Source: Vespa crabro (taxonomy: Eukaryota > Arthropoda > Insecta > Hymenoptera > Vespidae). From it: 64,000 bases of DNA. Under the pieces are notes generated by a model. It made no database searches and had not been told where the DNA came from. It saw nothing but the letters and a program-made list of their open reading frames with translations. Location of the stretch: contig NC_060970.1 in NCBI RefSeq assembly GCF_910589235.1, positions 4,724,487 to 4,788,486 of the forward strand, read 5' to 3'. Positions 54,389 through 63,780 of the stretch are shown here, one piece after another (position 1 is the first letter of the stretch; each line of letters begins with the position of its first letter). A program made the position numbers and the translations under genes.

Positions 54389-54564
54389 TTATTATGCCTT
54401 GCACGTAAGACGAAATCAATCTTGCAAAGTCGACGACGCTTTTTCCAAACGAAACTGACAAACTCGATCGGATTTTAAAAAAATAAAAGATAAAAAAAAA
54501 GTAGAAAAAGAGGAAGAAAAAACATTGAAATAGGTCAACAAAGCAGAAGACGTAAAAGGAAGCA

Positions 54565-54589
<25 letters not shown>
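54565..54589. repeat. (AG)n microsatellite
   Basis: About 12 AG units; the last long GA tract before the right-hand region. Confidence 0.85.
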
Positions 54590-54596
<7 letters not shown>

Positions 54597-55978
54597 TAAA
54601 GGAAGACGAAGTAGAGGATACTTCGATGAAGTTTCACGGTAGAAAGAGAGAAATAAAGATCCCATCTAAATCTCACGTCTCTAACGGTTTTAAAAAGAAT
54701 TCGAGACACTATCTTTCCTTTGCAACTTCATCGACCTAGTTTAATAGACTCGAGAGTGTGATTTTGTAGCTACGAAAAAGAATGATAATTTATAAACTGA
54801 TGAGTTCTCACTCCGACTGATTAATTGATACACCGGTGTACTACATACGCGCATATATTCACATGTATAAAATCAGTGAGAGAAAAAGGTAAAACGTTGC
54901 CACGGAGAATCGATCTTCGAACAATTGTTACGTGAAACAATTCGCTGCAGCCGCTGAGCAATAATCTCCTACGAGCAATCTCGTAATTCAGCGTAAAATA
55001 ACAGATGCGAATAACAGCGTTCGGTAAACGTGATTATTTGGTAAACGTCAGGAATGTAGGCGACGAGTCCGCGGTCATAAATCGAAGAAAATTTGATGCA
55101 ACGCGAATTCAAAGCGAAATTAACTATATAAAACTCGATCTGCGCTTTAAAATTAAACAGATACGAGAAAACTTACCCCGATGCTTTTCAATTTCGACCT
55201 TTTCTCACGAGAAATCTCCGTCTTTCTTCCTTCCCTTTCAATGAACTTCAGAGTCTTGGATTATCCGTTGTTTTTACGACGTTGCTTTTATCCGACATGT
55301 TCTCTCATTGCTCACTCATTAAAAAAAGAAACTCTAAAGTTCAAATGTCAGTCAATCAGTTAGTTGGTCAGTCAGTTAGTAAGTCAATCGATCAATTCAG
55401 TCGGAGTAAAAATATCGAAATATCTCGAAAGTTTATCACAGTCACTTTGACATCGCAGTAACACTGTCTGTTTTTCAGATATCACGACGATAATTGAAAT
55501 TAGTTCGACGTTTCACTATTTTAAATGGATTTCAAAGGAATTCACCAGTCATAAAACTAAAAGAAAAGAAGAAAACAATGTGCATATATTACATATACAT
55601 ATAATGTGCATGTCCGTGACTATCCAATGGGGATGAAATTAAACAGGATTCTTCTGGACGAATCAATCAAATTTCCTGGATATTATCGCGTTCATAGAAA
55701 TGATCGAATGAGATTTCTGTTAACCGACACGAAGAGTACTCGTTAAATTAATTAATCATTCGATACGCGTAGTGAAGCCAATTTCCTAGCGACAAATGCA
55801 ACTTTTTTTTTCCATCAGTGGACCTCGAAGCGACTCTCGCGTGGTTGCACTTTCACGAGTCAATTCATCGACCAGCAATGTCGAGTACCTACTTTAATTG
55901 CGAATTATCGCCTTGTTGCAAAATTCTATCGCGCTCTACTACCCTTGAAATAATTTACATGCGATATGTGCAGATACG

Positions 55979-55995
55979 TACATACATATACACAT

Positions 55996-56044
<49 letters not shown>
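55979..56044. repeat. Compound (CATA)n(TA)n microsatellite
   Basis: Imperfect CATA/CACATA units pass into about 12 TA units. Confidence 0.9.
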
Positions 56045-56584
56045 CGCATAGACGTACTACGTAGATAAATAAATGCATAACCGATGCAAATGCATTGATT
56101 ACGTGTCTGTTACGCTCTTTGTTATCTTCGATGGGGGAAAAAAGTATTGCATTCTTTACCCTAGTTTTCCATTCAAAAAATAGACAAGTTGGATATTCGA
56201 TTCTACAAACACTGAAAGTACTCTTTTACCGTATTCTACACAATAATGGTTGGGTCGATAATTAACTTTTCTTTCTTTTTTTTAATAAAACGAACGCGGA
56301 TAAAAAAACCTACAGCAGTTGCTATTTTTGCTTATTCTTCATGCTCGAGATTGTAATTTTTAAGGCAAGTATAAACTGATGAAAAATAATTCAACGATAT
56401 TGAGATGGAGTACGAAACTTTGTATCTTTTGTAATATTGGAAATATATAAGGGCCATTAATTACAAGTAAATTTTAGAAATCAATGAAATTAAGTTAAAT
56501 CTATCGCAAAAGAACCAATTGCTGTACGAAACGAGAAAATGAATGAAATAGACGAATGTACGAGTGATACACGAGAGAATTCTA

Positions 56585-56823
56585 ACAGCAGCCTAGATAC
56601 ATCAAGGTCATTGTCGAGTAAGAACAACGACCCAGTGGATGCGATTGAACCTCTCCTTCTGGATTAAACGGTACTTGGATTGGATTCGAATTTGCGCGGG
56701 TAAATTGAACGACGTGTCTACACGATTCTCCTACTATCGAAAACACACCCTTCTGCTCTAACCCTGTCGTATTCTCTATCTCGATGAACAATGTTCGAGA
56801 AAAAAAAAAAAAAGAAAAAAAAA
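56585..56823 (+). mobile_element. Second A-tailed insertion candidate
   Basis: Unique, GC-richer sequence ends in a long A run (56800-56823), like the segment at 58795-58950. The minus strand carries a 68-codon open frame (..EENTTG-like start, ..LMYLGCC end) with no ATG. No homology is recognised and no target-site duplication is evident. Confidence 0.18.
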
Positions 56824-57103
56824 ATATACAATGACAAAAATAATCAATTATTTAAGAAGAATGCACACACTTTTCAAAACACGCACAGAATGTTTCACTG
56901 CGAGTTCACACACGCACAAATCGATCCGATAATTTGCACCATCTTTCTAATCCTCTTCTATCTATCTATCTCTATCACCCTCGTTCTCGATCATTTATTA
57001 AAGTGAAAAGCGACAGATAAAATGGTCACCAAAAAAATTAAAAGGTTCAATATGAAAAATTCAATTCGAACGAACTCCAACACTTGTCCTTTGAAAATGA
57101 GGA

Positions 57104-57155
57104 ATAAGAAGAAGAAGAAAAAGAAGAAGAAAAAGAAGAAAAAGAAAAAGAAGAG
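57104..57155. repeat. (GAA)n/(GAAAAA)n purine repeat
   Basis: Interrupted GAA units in an A-rich stretch. Confidence 0.85.
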
Positions 57156-57310
57156 ACAAAAAATACAATAGAAACGGTAGAAAAAGAAGGTAAAAAAGCG
57201 TTTCTTTAGAAACGTCAAAACGATGCTCGCATTTGACAACTCGAAAGGATAGACCACGCAACTATAGTATGCACTGACACGAAGTAAACACGACGGAAGC
57301 GGAGCGAGCA

Positions 57311-57478
57311 ATGGTGGAAAGCTGCGAGTTTGCAATTCGCGAATCCCCACTACCAGCGAGCATAGGCGAGCTCATCCGAACGACGCCGACGTCAAACGAA
57401 GGTCAATGCACGCTAGGAGAACGGTCTCGGTATAGTACCAGACAATTAATCGCGGGAAATATAATGCTGGATCGATAA
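57311..57478 (+). other. CpG-rich block open on both strands
   Basis: From ATG 57311 a 55-codon plus-strand frame (MVESCEFAIRESPLPASIGE...) overlaps a 68-codon minus-strand frame from ATG 57578 (MGVMSKGMLLVAEGKCGFLV...). Openness on both strands is best explained by locally high CpG and low stop frequency, as around a promoter or first exon. No domain is recognised and no donor joins either frame to the open frame at 57863. Confidence 0.18.
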
Positions 57479-57862
57479 GTTCGAAGCGTTTCGTTTCTCT
57501 TTCTCCCCATGACAACAATACGAGAAAACCACATTTACCCTCGGCCACTAATAACATTCCCTTGCTCATAACCCCCATCCCAACCCTCTTCCATCCTATT
57601 CCAAGCCTACGTTCACGAAATCTTCAAATTCGTGAAAAATAATTACGAAATAATTTACATAATTTCCCATCTATCCCATCTCGCATTGTGCGAAACAAAT
57701 AATAATTATACAATTATTACGTCGTAAATTACTATTACGTACAAAATCATCCTAATGCTAGCAGGGATGTAATTTCACTCCCTCGAAAATATCATCTCTA
57801 ATCGTACAAACCAGTGGTATAGTGTTATAGATGGTTAAAGCTGTATGCAAGGTACTTTTCAG

Positions 57863-58300
57863 GATGTCGATTTGTTGCGATCATGGCTGAAACAGATTGA
57901 AGATTTGATTAAGAAATGTCAATATAACGAAAGCAACGTTCCAGGAGCTGTACCACGTGGAAACCAAACAGGATTGTCCATGGTTGATCCAGCAATGTTA
58001 ATCTGAAACAGAAAGAAGATAAATTAGTTATATTATAATTGTAAACTGTATCTACACGTTTGTACGTATGAAAACATACGAGAAAAGGATAGATAATCCA
58101 ACGATGTTCACCTAGAACAAAAAGAATATATTAATTATCTTTTAATTGTAAACAAAGCATATAAACACATGCAGGTAGAAATGCACGTCCATTGAACGTG
58201 CTGGCAGATGCATTTTTTATTTTCTAACCATATCTACTCTTCTTTCCTTTTGCTTATAAAAATAAACCAAATCTGAATAAAAAGTTAATGACTCTCAAAG
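57863..58300 (+). other. Candidate plus-strand terminal exon with a short open frame
   Basis: An acceptor-like GGTACTTTTCAG ends at 57862. The following frame reads DVDLLRSWLKQIEDLIKKC and on to a TGA at 58004-58006; with the in-frame ATG at 57845 it is 53 codons. Two AATAAA signals follow at 58261 and 58276. I recognise no domain. The opposite strand is also open here (acceptor at 58003, frame beginning INIAGSTMDNPVWF), so which strand is transcribed is unclear. Confidence 0.25.
57986..58165. repeat. Imperfect direct duplication with antisense splice acceptors
   Basis: Unit 1 (about 57986-58058) and unit 2 (about 58093-58160) share GATCCAGCAATGTTAATCTG with AATCCAACGATGTTCACCTA, followed by A(G/A)AACA.AAAGAA.ATA, an AT stretch and AATTGTAAAC. 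On the minus strand each ends in a strong acceptor, TTCTTTCTGTTTCAG before 58002 and ATTCTTTTTGTTCTAG before 58111. The downstream frames begin INIAG and VNIVG. Confidence 0.55.
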
Positions 58301-58794
58301 TTAACTCGGGCAATAAAAGCAAAAATAAAAAAAGAAAAAAAAAGAAACAAAAAGTGAAATTATCTAAACGTATTTATCACGAAGATGAATGTAATATACT
58401 CGACCAGAGTAAGCAAAAATTTGTAGATCTTAAAATTTACTGAAACAGTAGAATATATACGTATTTAGTTAAACGTTTTTAAAGCGAACAAAAAATGTGT
58501 ATAAAAAAAAAAAAAAAGAATGAAAACTCTAACGCATTGAAATAATATGCATTGGATAAAACATACACGATCTTTAAAATACTTTGAAAAAATACAGTTA
58601 TTCCCGATATCTAAATGTATACTATCCTAACAATTGTGCATCTGTTGCATCTGATGATCGTAGCACGTGTTTCACATGCCAAGGAGATGGAATGGTCCAT
58701 CATCTCCGTCAACGATGATTATTAATGACGAGCAAAATGACTACGTAATAAAATATAAATAAAAAATAAGACCACAAGCCATTAACGAAGGGTA

Positions 58795-58950
58795 CAACAT
58801 GTCGACAACCTTCGAATAATAACTCGTAGTCGATAGTTGCCCTCTTGAGCCACAATTTGTGGGGGCCTCTTCGGCATATAGCCTCTTCTTTGCTTCGTGC
58901 CCTAACCACTGTATCGGAGCATTCCCTAAGCGCAACGCATGAAGCAAAAA
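58795..58950 (+). mobile_element. A-tailed insertion candidate (SINE or retroposed RNA)
   Basis: About 150 bp of GC-richer unique sequence (GGGGGCCTCTTCGGCAT core) ends directly in a 14-base A run and an A-rich tail at 58946-58985. This is the layout of a retroposed short RNA. I cannot identify the source RNA, do not see tRNA A and B boxes, and see no clear target-site duplication. It could also be ordinary unique DNA next to a poly(A) microsatellite. Confidence 0.25.
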
Positions 58951-58989
58951 AAAAAAAAAAGAAAGAAAAAAATAAAAATAAAACCTTTA

Positions 58990-60110
58990 TTACATATTTC
59001 ATGAACTATCCTAGCCTGTGGACGTTCAATAAACCAAAAGAATTTTCCAATCGTGCACATCTACACAGGCACATTTACTCGAATGCTCCAACAGATTTTC
59101 GATCTAATCGATGAACCTATAATTAACACTTCGCAATAGAAACATGAAAAATTACCGAAGAAAATTAGAATATCTATGATATATCCTTTATGGCTTTACT
59201 TTTTTACTTCTTGCTTTTAATGTACTTTTTACTTTAATGTAAAATATATAAACAACGAATTACATATTCTATAAGTTACGAGAATGCGAAGTGTTAATAC
59301 TCTTAATACTAAATATCCAACATGTTCAAAAATCTTTGACGATTCGAAAGTAATGACATTTTAAATAAATTCAAAGACTTTTAAACTGTTTGATATTGAT
59401 ATATCTCGCAATGCAGGGTGTCAGCAAGATATGGAAGAAAAAAAAGAAAACCAAACATGCTGACAAATTGTAAAAATTTGCTGAAACCTTGCAAATATCC
59501 GGAGACAAAACTTTCCACTCCTGAGTGGAAATTATACTTTGCGTCTTACCGGTCCTACCTACTTAAAATTAAAGCACCATTCACACCTAAGTATGTTACC
59601 TGCCTACCTATATTCCTATATTTAAAAAATAGCAAAACATTCGTTCCAACACACACACTCCACGATTCTCTCACATACCGCCAGGGTGCAAAAGCCTACA
59701 CTAGAGAGTATGCCCCGGGGCATCTCCGACACCCTAGCTCAACCACGTATTTTCTAATACTTAACTAATTAAGGGTACGTACCAATTTGCTGAAATCGAC
59801 TGTCAAGGTTAATGACCATTGCGTAAGGATCTACTTTCAATGTAAATACTAATATGTACCAGTATATAATAACCATACTAGTAACATACGAGTATTATTT
59901 TATTCATTAAAATATAGTTTGGTTTATTTAATAACGATCGGTTGTCTTTTTGCATAAGGCAAAAGCTCAATTAAATATAAATATTATCAGATACTAATAT
60001 ATTATCATACTCTAGCAACATACGTACAAATATGATTTTTTTATTATCATGCAATTTTGACGTTAAAAACAATTAAATATTTTTTAAGTGAATGATTAAA
60101 AATTTCGCGA
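58990..60110. other. Unique sequence without a supported gene
   Basis: 59410-59770 is a repeat-free, mildly CpG-containing segment open for 116 codons on the plus strand but without an ATG at its start. It could be part of a transcript or an old insertion. The remainder is AT-rich. Confidence 0.3.
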
Positions 60111-60114
60111 AACG

Positions 60115-60474
60115 ATGTACAATCCACCACCTAAAACGCACACACAGGTGCAAGGTACATCGTGCACGATCACTAACGCAATGACAGTCGCCAAAGAGGG
60201 GAAACTTAAAACTAAACCCATACCAACTGTTTCTCACCCATACGAGTACGCCTGGGCACACGGACAGATGAGAACGCAGAAAATACGGGGGGGAGAAACG
60301 GGAATTAGTACATTAATTGCTGAAAATCCTGAGCTAAAAATGATTAACTTATCAACTAGGCCTACGGGCTGTGACTCTACAAGTCTCTTTGTTTCTTTTG
60401 CAATTACTCTACTCGACTTTTTTCTTAGAAAAACAATGACTCTACTGAGACTTTTATTTTATCAACAAAATTGA
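60115..60474 (+). other. 119-codon open frame, coding status unknown
   Basis: This ATG-initiated frame is free of simple repeats (MYNPPPKTHTQVQGTSCTIT... to ..LLFYQQN) with a hydrophobic segment near residues 88-102. It is the longest low-repeat frame of the right-hand region. No domain or family is recognised. It overlaps, on the opposite strand, the possible terminal exon at 60465-60546. Chance occurrence is not excluded. Confidence 0.2.
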
Positions 60475-60546
60475 TTGAATATTTCATTTATTTTTCATGC
60501 AGCAATAAAAAACCTCGGACGACTCCTTCGAACAAGCGGCTATATA
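60465..60546 (-). other. Possible terminal exon and poly(A) site of the minus-strand transcript
   Basis: A minus-strand acceptor (GATTTTCTTCTTTCATTAG) opens at 60546. A canonical AATAAA on the minus strand lies at 60492-60487, about 55 bp downstream. This fits a short last exon following the exon E donors (GTGAGT after 61038 or 60929). The end position is approximate. No coding frame is claimed. Confidence 0.25.
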
Positions 60547-62335
60547 CTAATGAAAGAAGAAAATCATGATGCGCCACTTGTACTCCAGAATCTATCCGTC
60601 GCGCTTGTCTTCTTGCTCATTTTTTTTTTTTCTTTTTTTGATATATCCATATCGATATATCGAAGTAAATCGCGATCAAATAGACTAAGTAGGAAGCAAT
60701 GCATGTATACTACATCACATGCTTTTTTCACGAACAAAAGCGAACAAAAAGGAAGAAAAAAAAGTGCGAATTAATTGCACTTTTAATTAAAAACGACTCT
60801 ACCCGATGAAACAAGAAGACCCTATCCTGAGCTAATAAAAATAGGCATGCACAATAAGTAAACAATGGAAAACATGCAGAAAGAAAAAAATACTATTCGT
60901 GAGTAAATCCAAAATAAGAATTACTCACGTGCTCGTCAATAATCAATTAAAAAAATTACAACCAGTAACTCGTGCCGATTCGGACCTTTCATCCTCGGCA
61001 TGATGAGTACTGGAGGGACCATAATTTTTTCACTCACTACTTAAGAAGTTCTACGATGGCTCCAAAACACTCGTCCGCGTTGTAGGTTGAAAATGAGGTA
61101 GGTAGACATCGATGTAGATTGAAATTGGGTAGGTTGAAATTCCTGTAGATTATTATAACTGATGATCTGGAAAAGGACAAAAAACAAATATCGAATAAAT
61201 TTATTGTCATAACAAGATCATTATTAAAATTATTATTAATAAAATTTGAAAAATTATTTACCAATAATTTCCTAGAGAAAATGTGTACTAATTTCTTGAT
61301 CATCTTCCATGATGCACTGACTCTAATACGCGATAATTATTTATTTTATTTATTACGAGACGAACTGAATTTAATTCGCGAATCTCTACTGTTAAACTAT
61401 AACTATAGTCTTTAGAAAAAGAAAATTAAAACTATATACGAACAAACACTGACTCTATTATTACTGCATTGCACGCAGTCAATTCAAGTTCACATATTTC
61501 TAAAACTTACTTTAAATCACGAAACGCGAATGAATCTAAATCAACGAACAAGCACTGCCTCTACTCCGTGATTTTTTTGTTAATTACCGAAAAAACACTC
61601 GCTTTATTCAATGCATCGCGCACGATTGCAATGATCTTTATTATCTGAAAGGAAAAGAAAAATCAAGTTATTAAAATCATTGTTATAATAAAAAATTATT
61701 TAAACTATAGATAAAAAAATGTTAACAAATGTTTACTTACTAGATTCTTCATTAATCCTTGAACGATGAGCTCCATGAAGAATATCACAAATTATGTTTC
61801 TTGAAACAGGATATGCTGAAAAAGAAAAATTAGTTTAAACAAACAAGAAAACAAATAAAGTTCCTGTAAATGCTCAGTTGTCGATCAAAATCAGAAGTAA
61901 AAGAAGTTAAACTATGACAACAAAATTACAACTGGAATTACTATTGTCTAAAAAAATATTAATAAGTATCTATTAATAGTATTATTATAATTAGTTACGT
62001 TACAATAAAATTTTATATTATAATATTTAGTTTATTAGGATAAAATTAATTAGATTTATCTATTTGACTGAATAGTTCATGATAAAATAATAAGATTTAT
62101 ATTATATTATATATATATATATATATCATTATTACTAATAATACTAATAAGATTAAAATAGTATTAATAATTAAATTTTACTTTACTTTTATATGAAATA
62201 AAAATTTTTTTAAAGTAGGTTAATTATATTTTATAGTAAATTAATTTTTGTTATTATGGTATACGTAAACTATATTATAGACTATATTACTATATATTTA
62301 ATGTATCCATAATAAAGTGAAGAGATCCAATTAAC

Positions 62336-62658
62336 AGCGAAGAGGTAAAACTATAGCGAAGAAGTAAAACTATAGCGAAGAGGTAAAACTAAAGCGAAGA
62401 GGTAAAACTAAAGCAAAGAGATAAAACTATAGCAAAGAGATAAAACTAAAGTGAAGAGGTAATACTAAAGCAAAGAGGTAAAACTAAAGCAAAGAGGTAA
62501 AACTAAAGCGAAGAGGTAAAACTAAAGCGAAGAGGTAAAACTAAAGCGAAGAGGTAAAACTAAAGCGAAGAGATAAAACTATAGCAAAAAGGTAAAACTA
62601 TAGCAAAGAGGTAAAACTATAGTGAAGAGGTAAAACTATAGCAAAGAGGTATAAAGCA
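62336..62658. repeat. 19-bp minisatellite, about 17 units
   Basis: The consensus unit is AGCGAAGAGGTAAAACTAA on the plus strand. The period is exactly 19 bp, with variants AGCAAAG, AGTGAAG, GAGATAAAAC and terminal TAT or TAA. Neighbouring units sharing the same variant (for example runs of AGCG..CTAA at 62508-62564) suggest local homogenisation. A degenerate unit lies before it (about 62315-62335), and another after it (about 62655-62664) overlaps the exon B splice donor. It lies wholly in the intron between minus-strand exons B and C. Confidence 0.9.
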
Positions 62659-63051
62659 AAACTTACATTATGATGACAACGCAGACTTGACAATAGAAGG
62701 TAAGGGCAAGTTGACTGCGTAGACTATCTCCTGAAGTCTGATCCACTGATATAGTATGATGTATTATAATCTGCAAAATAAAAAGGCTTTATTAGTAAAA
62801 TAACTAAGATTATTAGCATGTTTATGTGTGTATATATAATGTATATGCATGATAAGTGTATACATGTATATGTGTGTATATGCAAACTATACAGGATATA
62901 TACAAAAATCGAATATGATACGAAATTTGAATGATTTCGATTAAAAATCAATAAATTATTAATTTAAACACAAAAAAAGCACTCCAATCGCAAAAATAAA
63001 GCTGAAAAATACGAAAAAATGATTGCGAGGAGAACCCTCGGAGTGACGCTA

Positions 63052-63059
63052 TGACGTCA
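63052..63059. promoter_or_regulatory. CRE palindrome (ATF/CREB-type site)
   Basis: A perfect TGACGTCA lies in the CG-rich stretch 63025-63125, about 140 bp inside the first intron of the minus-strand transcript. This is a motif match only. Another perfect TGACGTCA is at 44375-44382. Confidence 0.25.
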
Positions 63060-63239
63060 TATTTTATTTTCGCGAATATCTTTTAAACGCGAAGATGCCC
63101 CGTCTTGCGAACATTCACGCGTGGAAATCGTCTTTTCGGCAATCGATTGATATATAAATGAAGTATGTACATTAGGAAAAATATAATAATTACCTGTAAA
63201 TAACGAGATGATAAGGCTCCAATGCAACCGGTACCACAG

Positions 63240-63300
63240 GAAAATTCAACATGGCGGAATCGCGCATGCGCAATGCACCACTTACGTAATGGCCCCCCGC
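63240..63300. promoter_or_regulatory. CpG-rich, TATA-less bidirectional promoter block, copy 1 (NRF1 and YY1/Pho motifs)
   Basis: A YY1/Pho-like element, CAACATGGCGG, lies at 63247-63257. It is followed five bases later by the perfect NRF1/Ewg palindrome GCGCATGCGC at 63262-63271. Paired NRF1 and YY1 sites are typical of broad, ubiquitous promoters. On the minus strand the block lies about 55-75 bp upstream of a CAG|GTAATT donor, fitting a first exon of the spliced minus-strand transcript. The block is CG-rich against AT-rich flanks. Confidence 0.45.
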
Positions 63301-63607
63301 GAAGTTTGCGATTTTTCGATCTATTATATGAAAATAACGAAACAATAAAAAAATGATATACGAACTTAAAAATTATCAAAACAGATACTTTATTAACTAA
63401 AACTATGGAAATGAATCATTATAAGTCGATGCCTATAGAAATAAAGCTAAAAATGGTTGGAAAAAAAATTTCAAAGAAAATGTATACGCAAATATATACT
63501 ATTATTTTCCATACAAATATCTTTTATTCTCAACACCATCACGAAACGTTAACAATGTCACTTGGCAATTATTTACTTGAAAATCGATTAGTATATTGGA
63601 CGATATT

Positions 63608-63780
63608 GTACATTCGAAAAAATATACTAATTACCTCTAATTAGCGGGATGAGGAAACTCCGTTGCAATTAGTACCACAGAAGAATAAAAAATGGCGGAT
63701 TCATCACCAGCAAGGAAGGTAAGTGAACCCCGCGCATACGCTTAGTGCGCCATCTATACAATGCCTCCTCCACCCCCCCC
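63608..63780. promoter_or_regulatory. Promoter block, copy 2 (diverged duplicate)
   Basis: This is a diverged duplicate of the block at 63167-63300. Shared landmarks in order are GTACATT, the minus-strand donor region (ATTACCT), a G/CCAAT..ACCACAG segment, ATGGCGGA, GCGCAT.CGC and a CGCGAA..TTGCGATTT-like segment. The NRF1 palindrome has decayed to GCGCATACGC, while the ATGGCGG element is kept and is followed by a plus-strand splice donor. A C-run at 63767-63782 interrupts it. Confidence 0.4.
63692..63718 (+). CDS. First coding exon of a gene running off the right edge (partial)
   Basis: A short exon starts with ATGGCGG at 63692 and reads MADSSPARK, then meets a consensus donor AAG|GTAAGT at 63718/63719. 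An A-rich leader lies just before it. The start context AAAAAATGGCGGAT is also a YY1/Pho-type element, common in TATA-less housekeeping promoters where the initiator Met lies in the motif. The rest of the gene would lie beyond position 64000, so the product cannot be named. The matching position in the upstream duplicate (ATG at 63251) has no donor and stops after 12 codons. Nine codons are too few to prove coding; the perfect donor and start context are the evidence. Confidence 0.35.

Larger units (their letters stand above)
52240..56580. other. No supported gene downstream of the 52.1-kb exon candidate
   Basis: The stretch contains GA and CT tracts, a unique CG-rich block (53940-54180), and open frames at 54185-54388 (minus) and 55005-55244 (plus, ATG-initiated, 79 codons) without recognised families. 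Confidence 0.4.
61038..63300 (-). ncRNA. Spliced long non-coding RNA candidate (four to five exons)
   Basis: Read on the minus strand, consecutive exons have near-perfect splice sites. First exon A ends at 63194 (CAG|GTAATT); an alternative first exon A' in the upstream duplicate ends at 63635 (GAG|GTAATT). Exon B is 62770-62667 (acceptor CCTTTTTATTTTGCAG, donor AAT|GTAAGT). Exon C is 61815-61741 (acceptor TTTTTCTTTTTCAG, donor CTA|GTAAGT). Exon D is 61644-61511 (acceptor TTTCTTTTCCTTTCAG, donor AAA|GTAAGT). Exon E is 61166-61038 (acceptor TTTTTTGTCCTTTTCCAG, donor GTA|GTGAGT; a second GTGAGT follows 60929). Three GTAAGT donors, each 75-134 bp after a strong acceptor on one strand, are unlikely by chance. 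Every joined frame hits stops: A-B is open in one frame but ends early in C, and the open frames of C, D and E do not connect. It is therefore probably an lncRNA, or the spliced 5' UTR of a gene outside the part I can read. Confidence 0.45.

Noticed and set aside
57311..58006. Splicing the 57311 frame to the 57863 frame as one gene
   Set aside because: None of the usable donors (AAG|GTCAAT, TCG|GTATAG) keeps the 57863 frame open.
58709..59002. 97-codon minus-strand frame (..ECSDTVVRARSKEEAICRRG..)
   Set aside because: It begins in poly(T) read as a Phe run, has no recognised domain and overlaps the A-tailed insertion candidate.
60985..61015. C/D-box snoRNA suggested by ATGATGA at 61000
   Set aside because: No CTGA D box with flanking complementarity lies within the usual distance.
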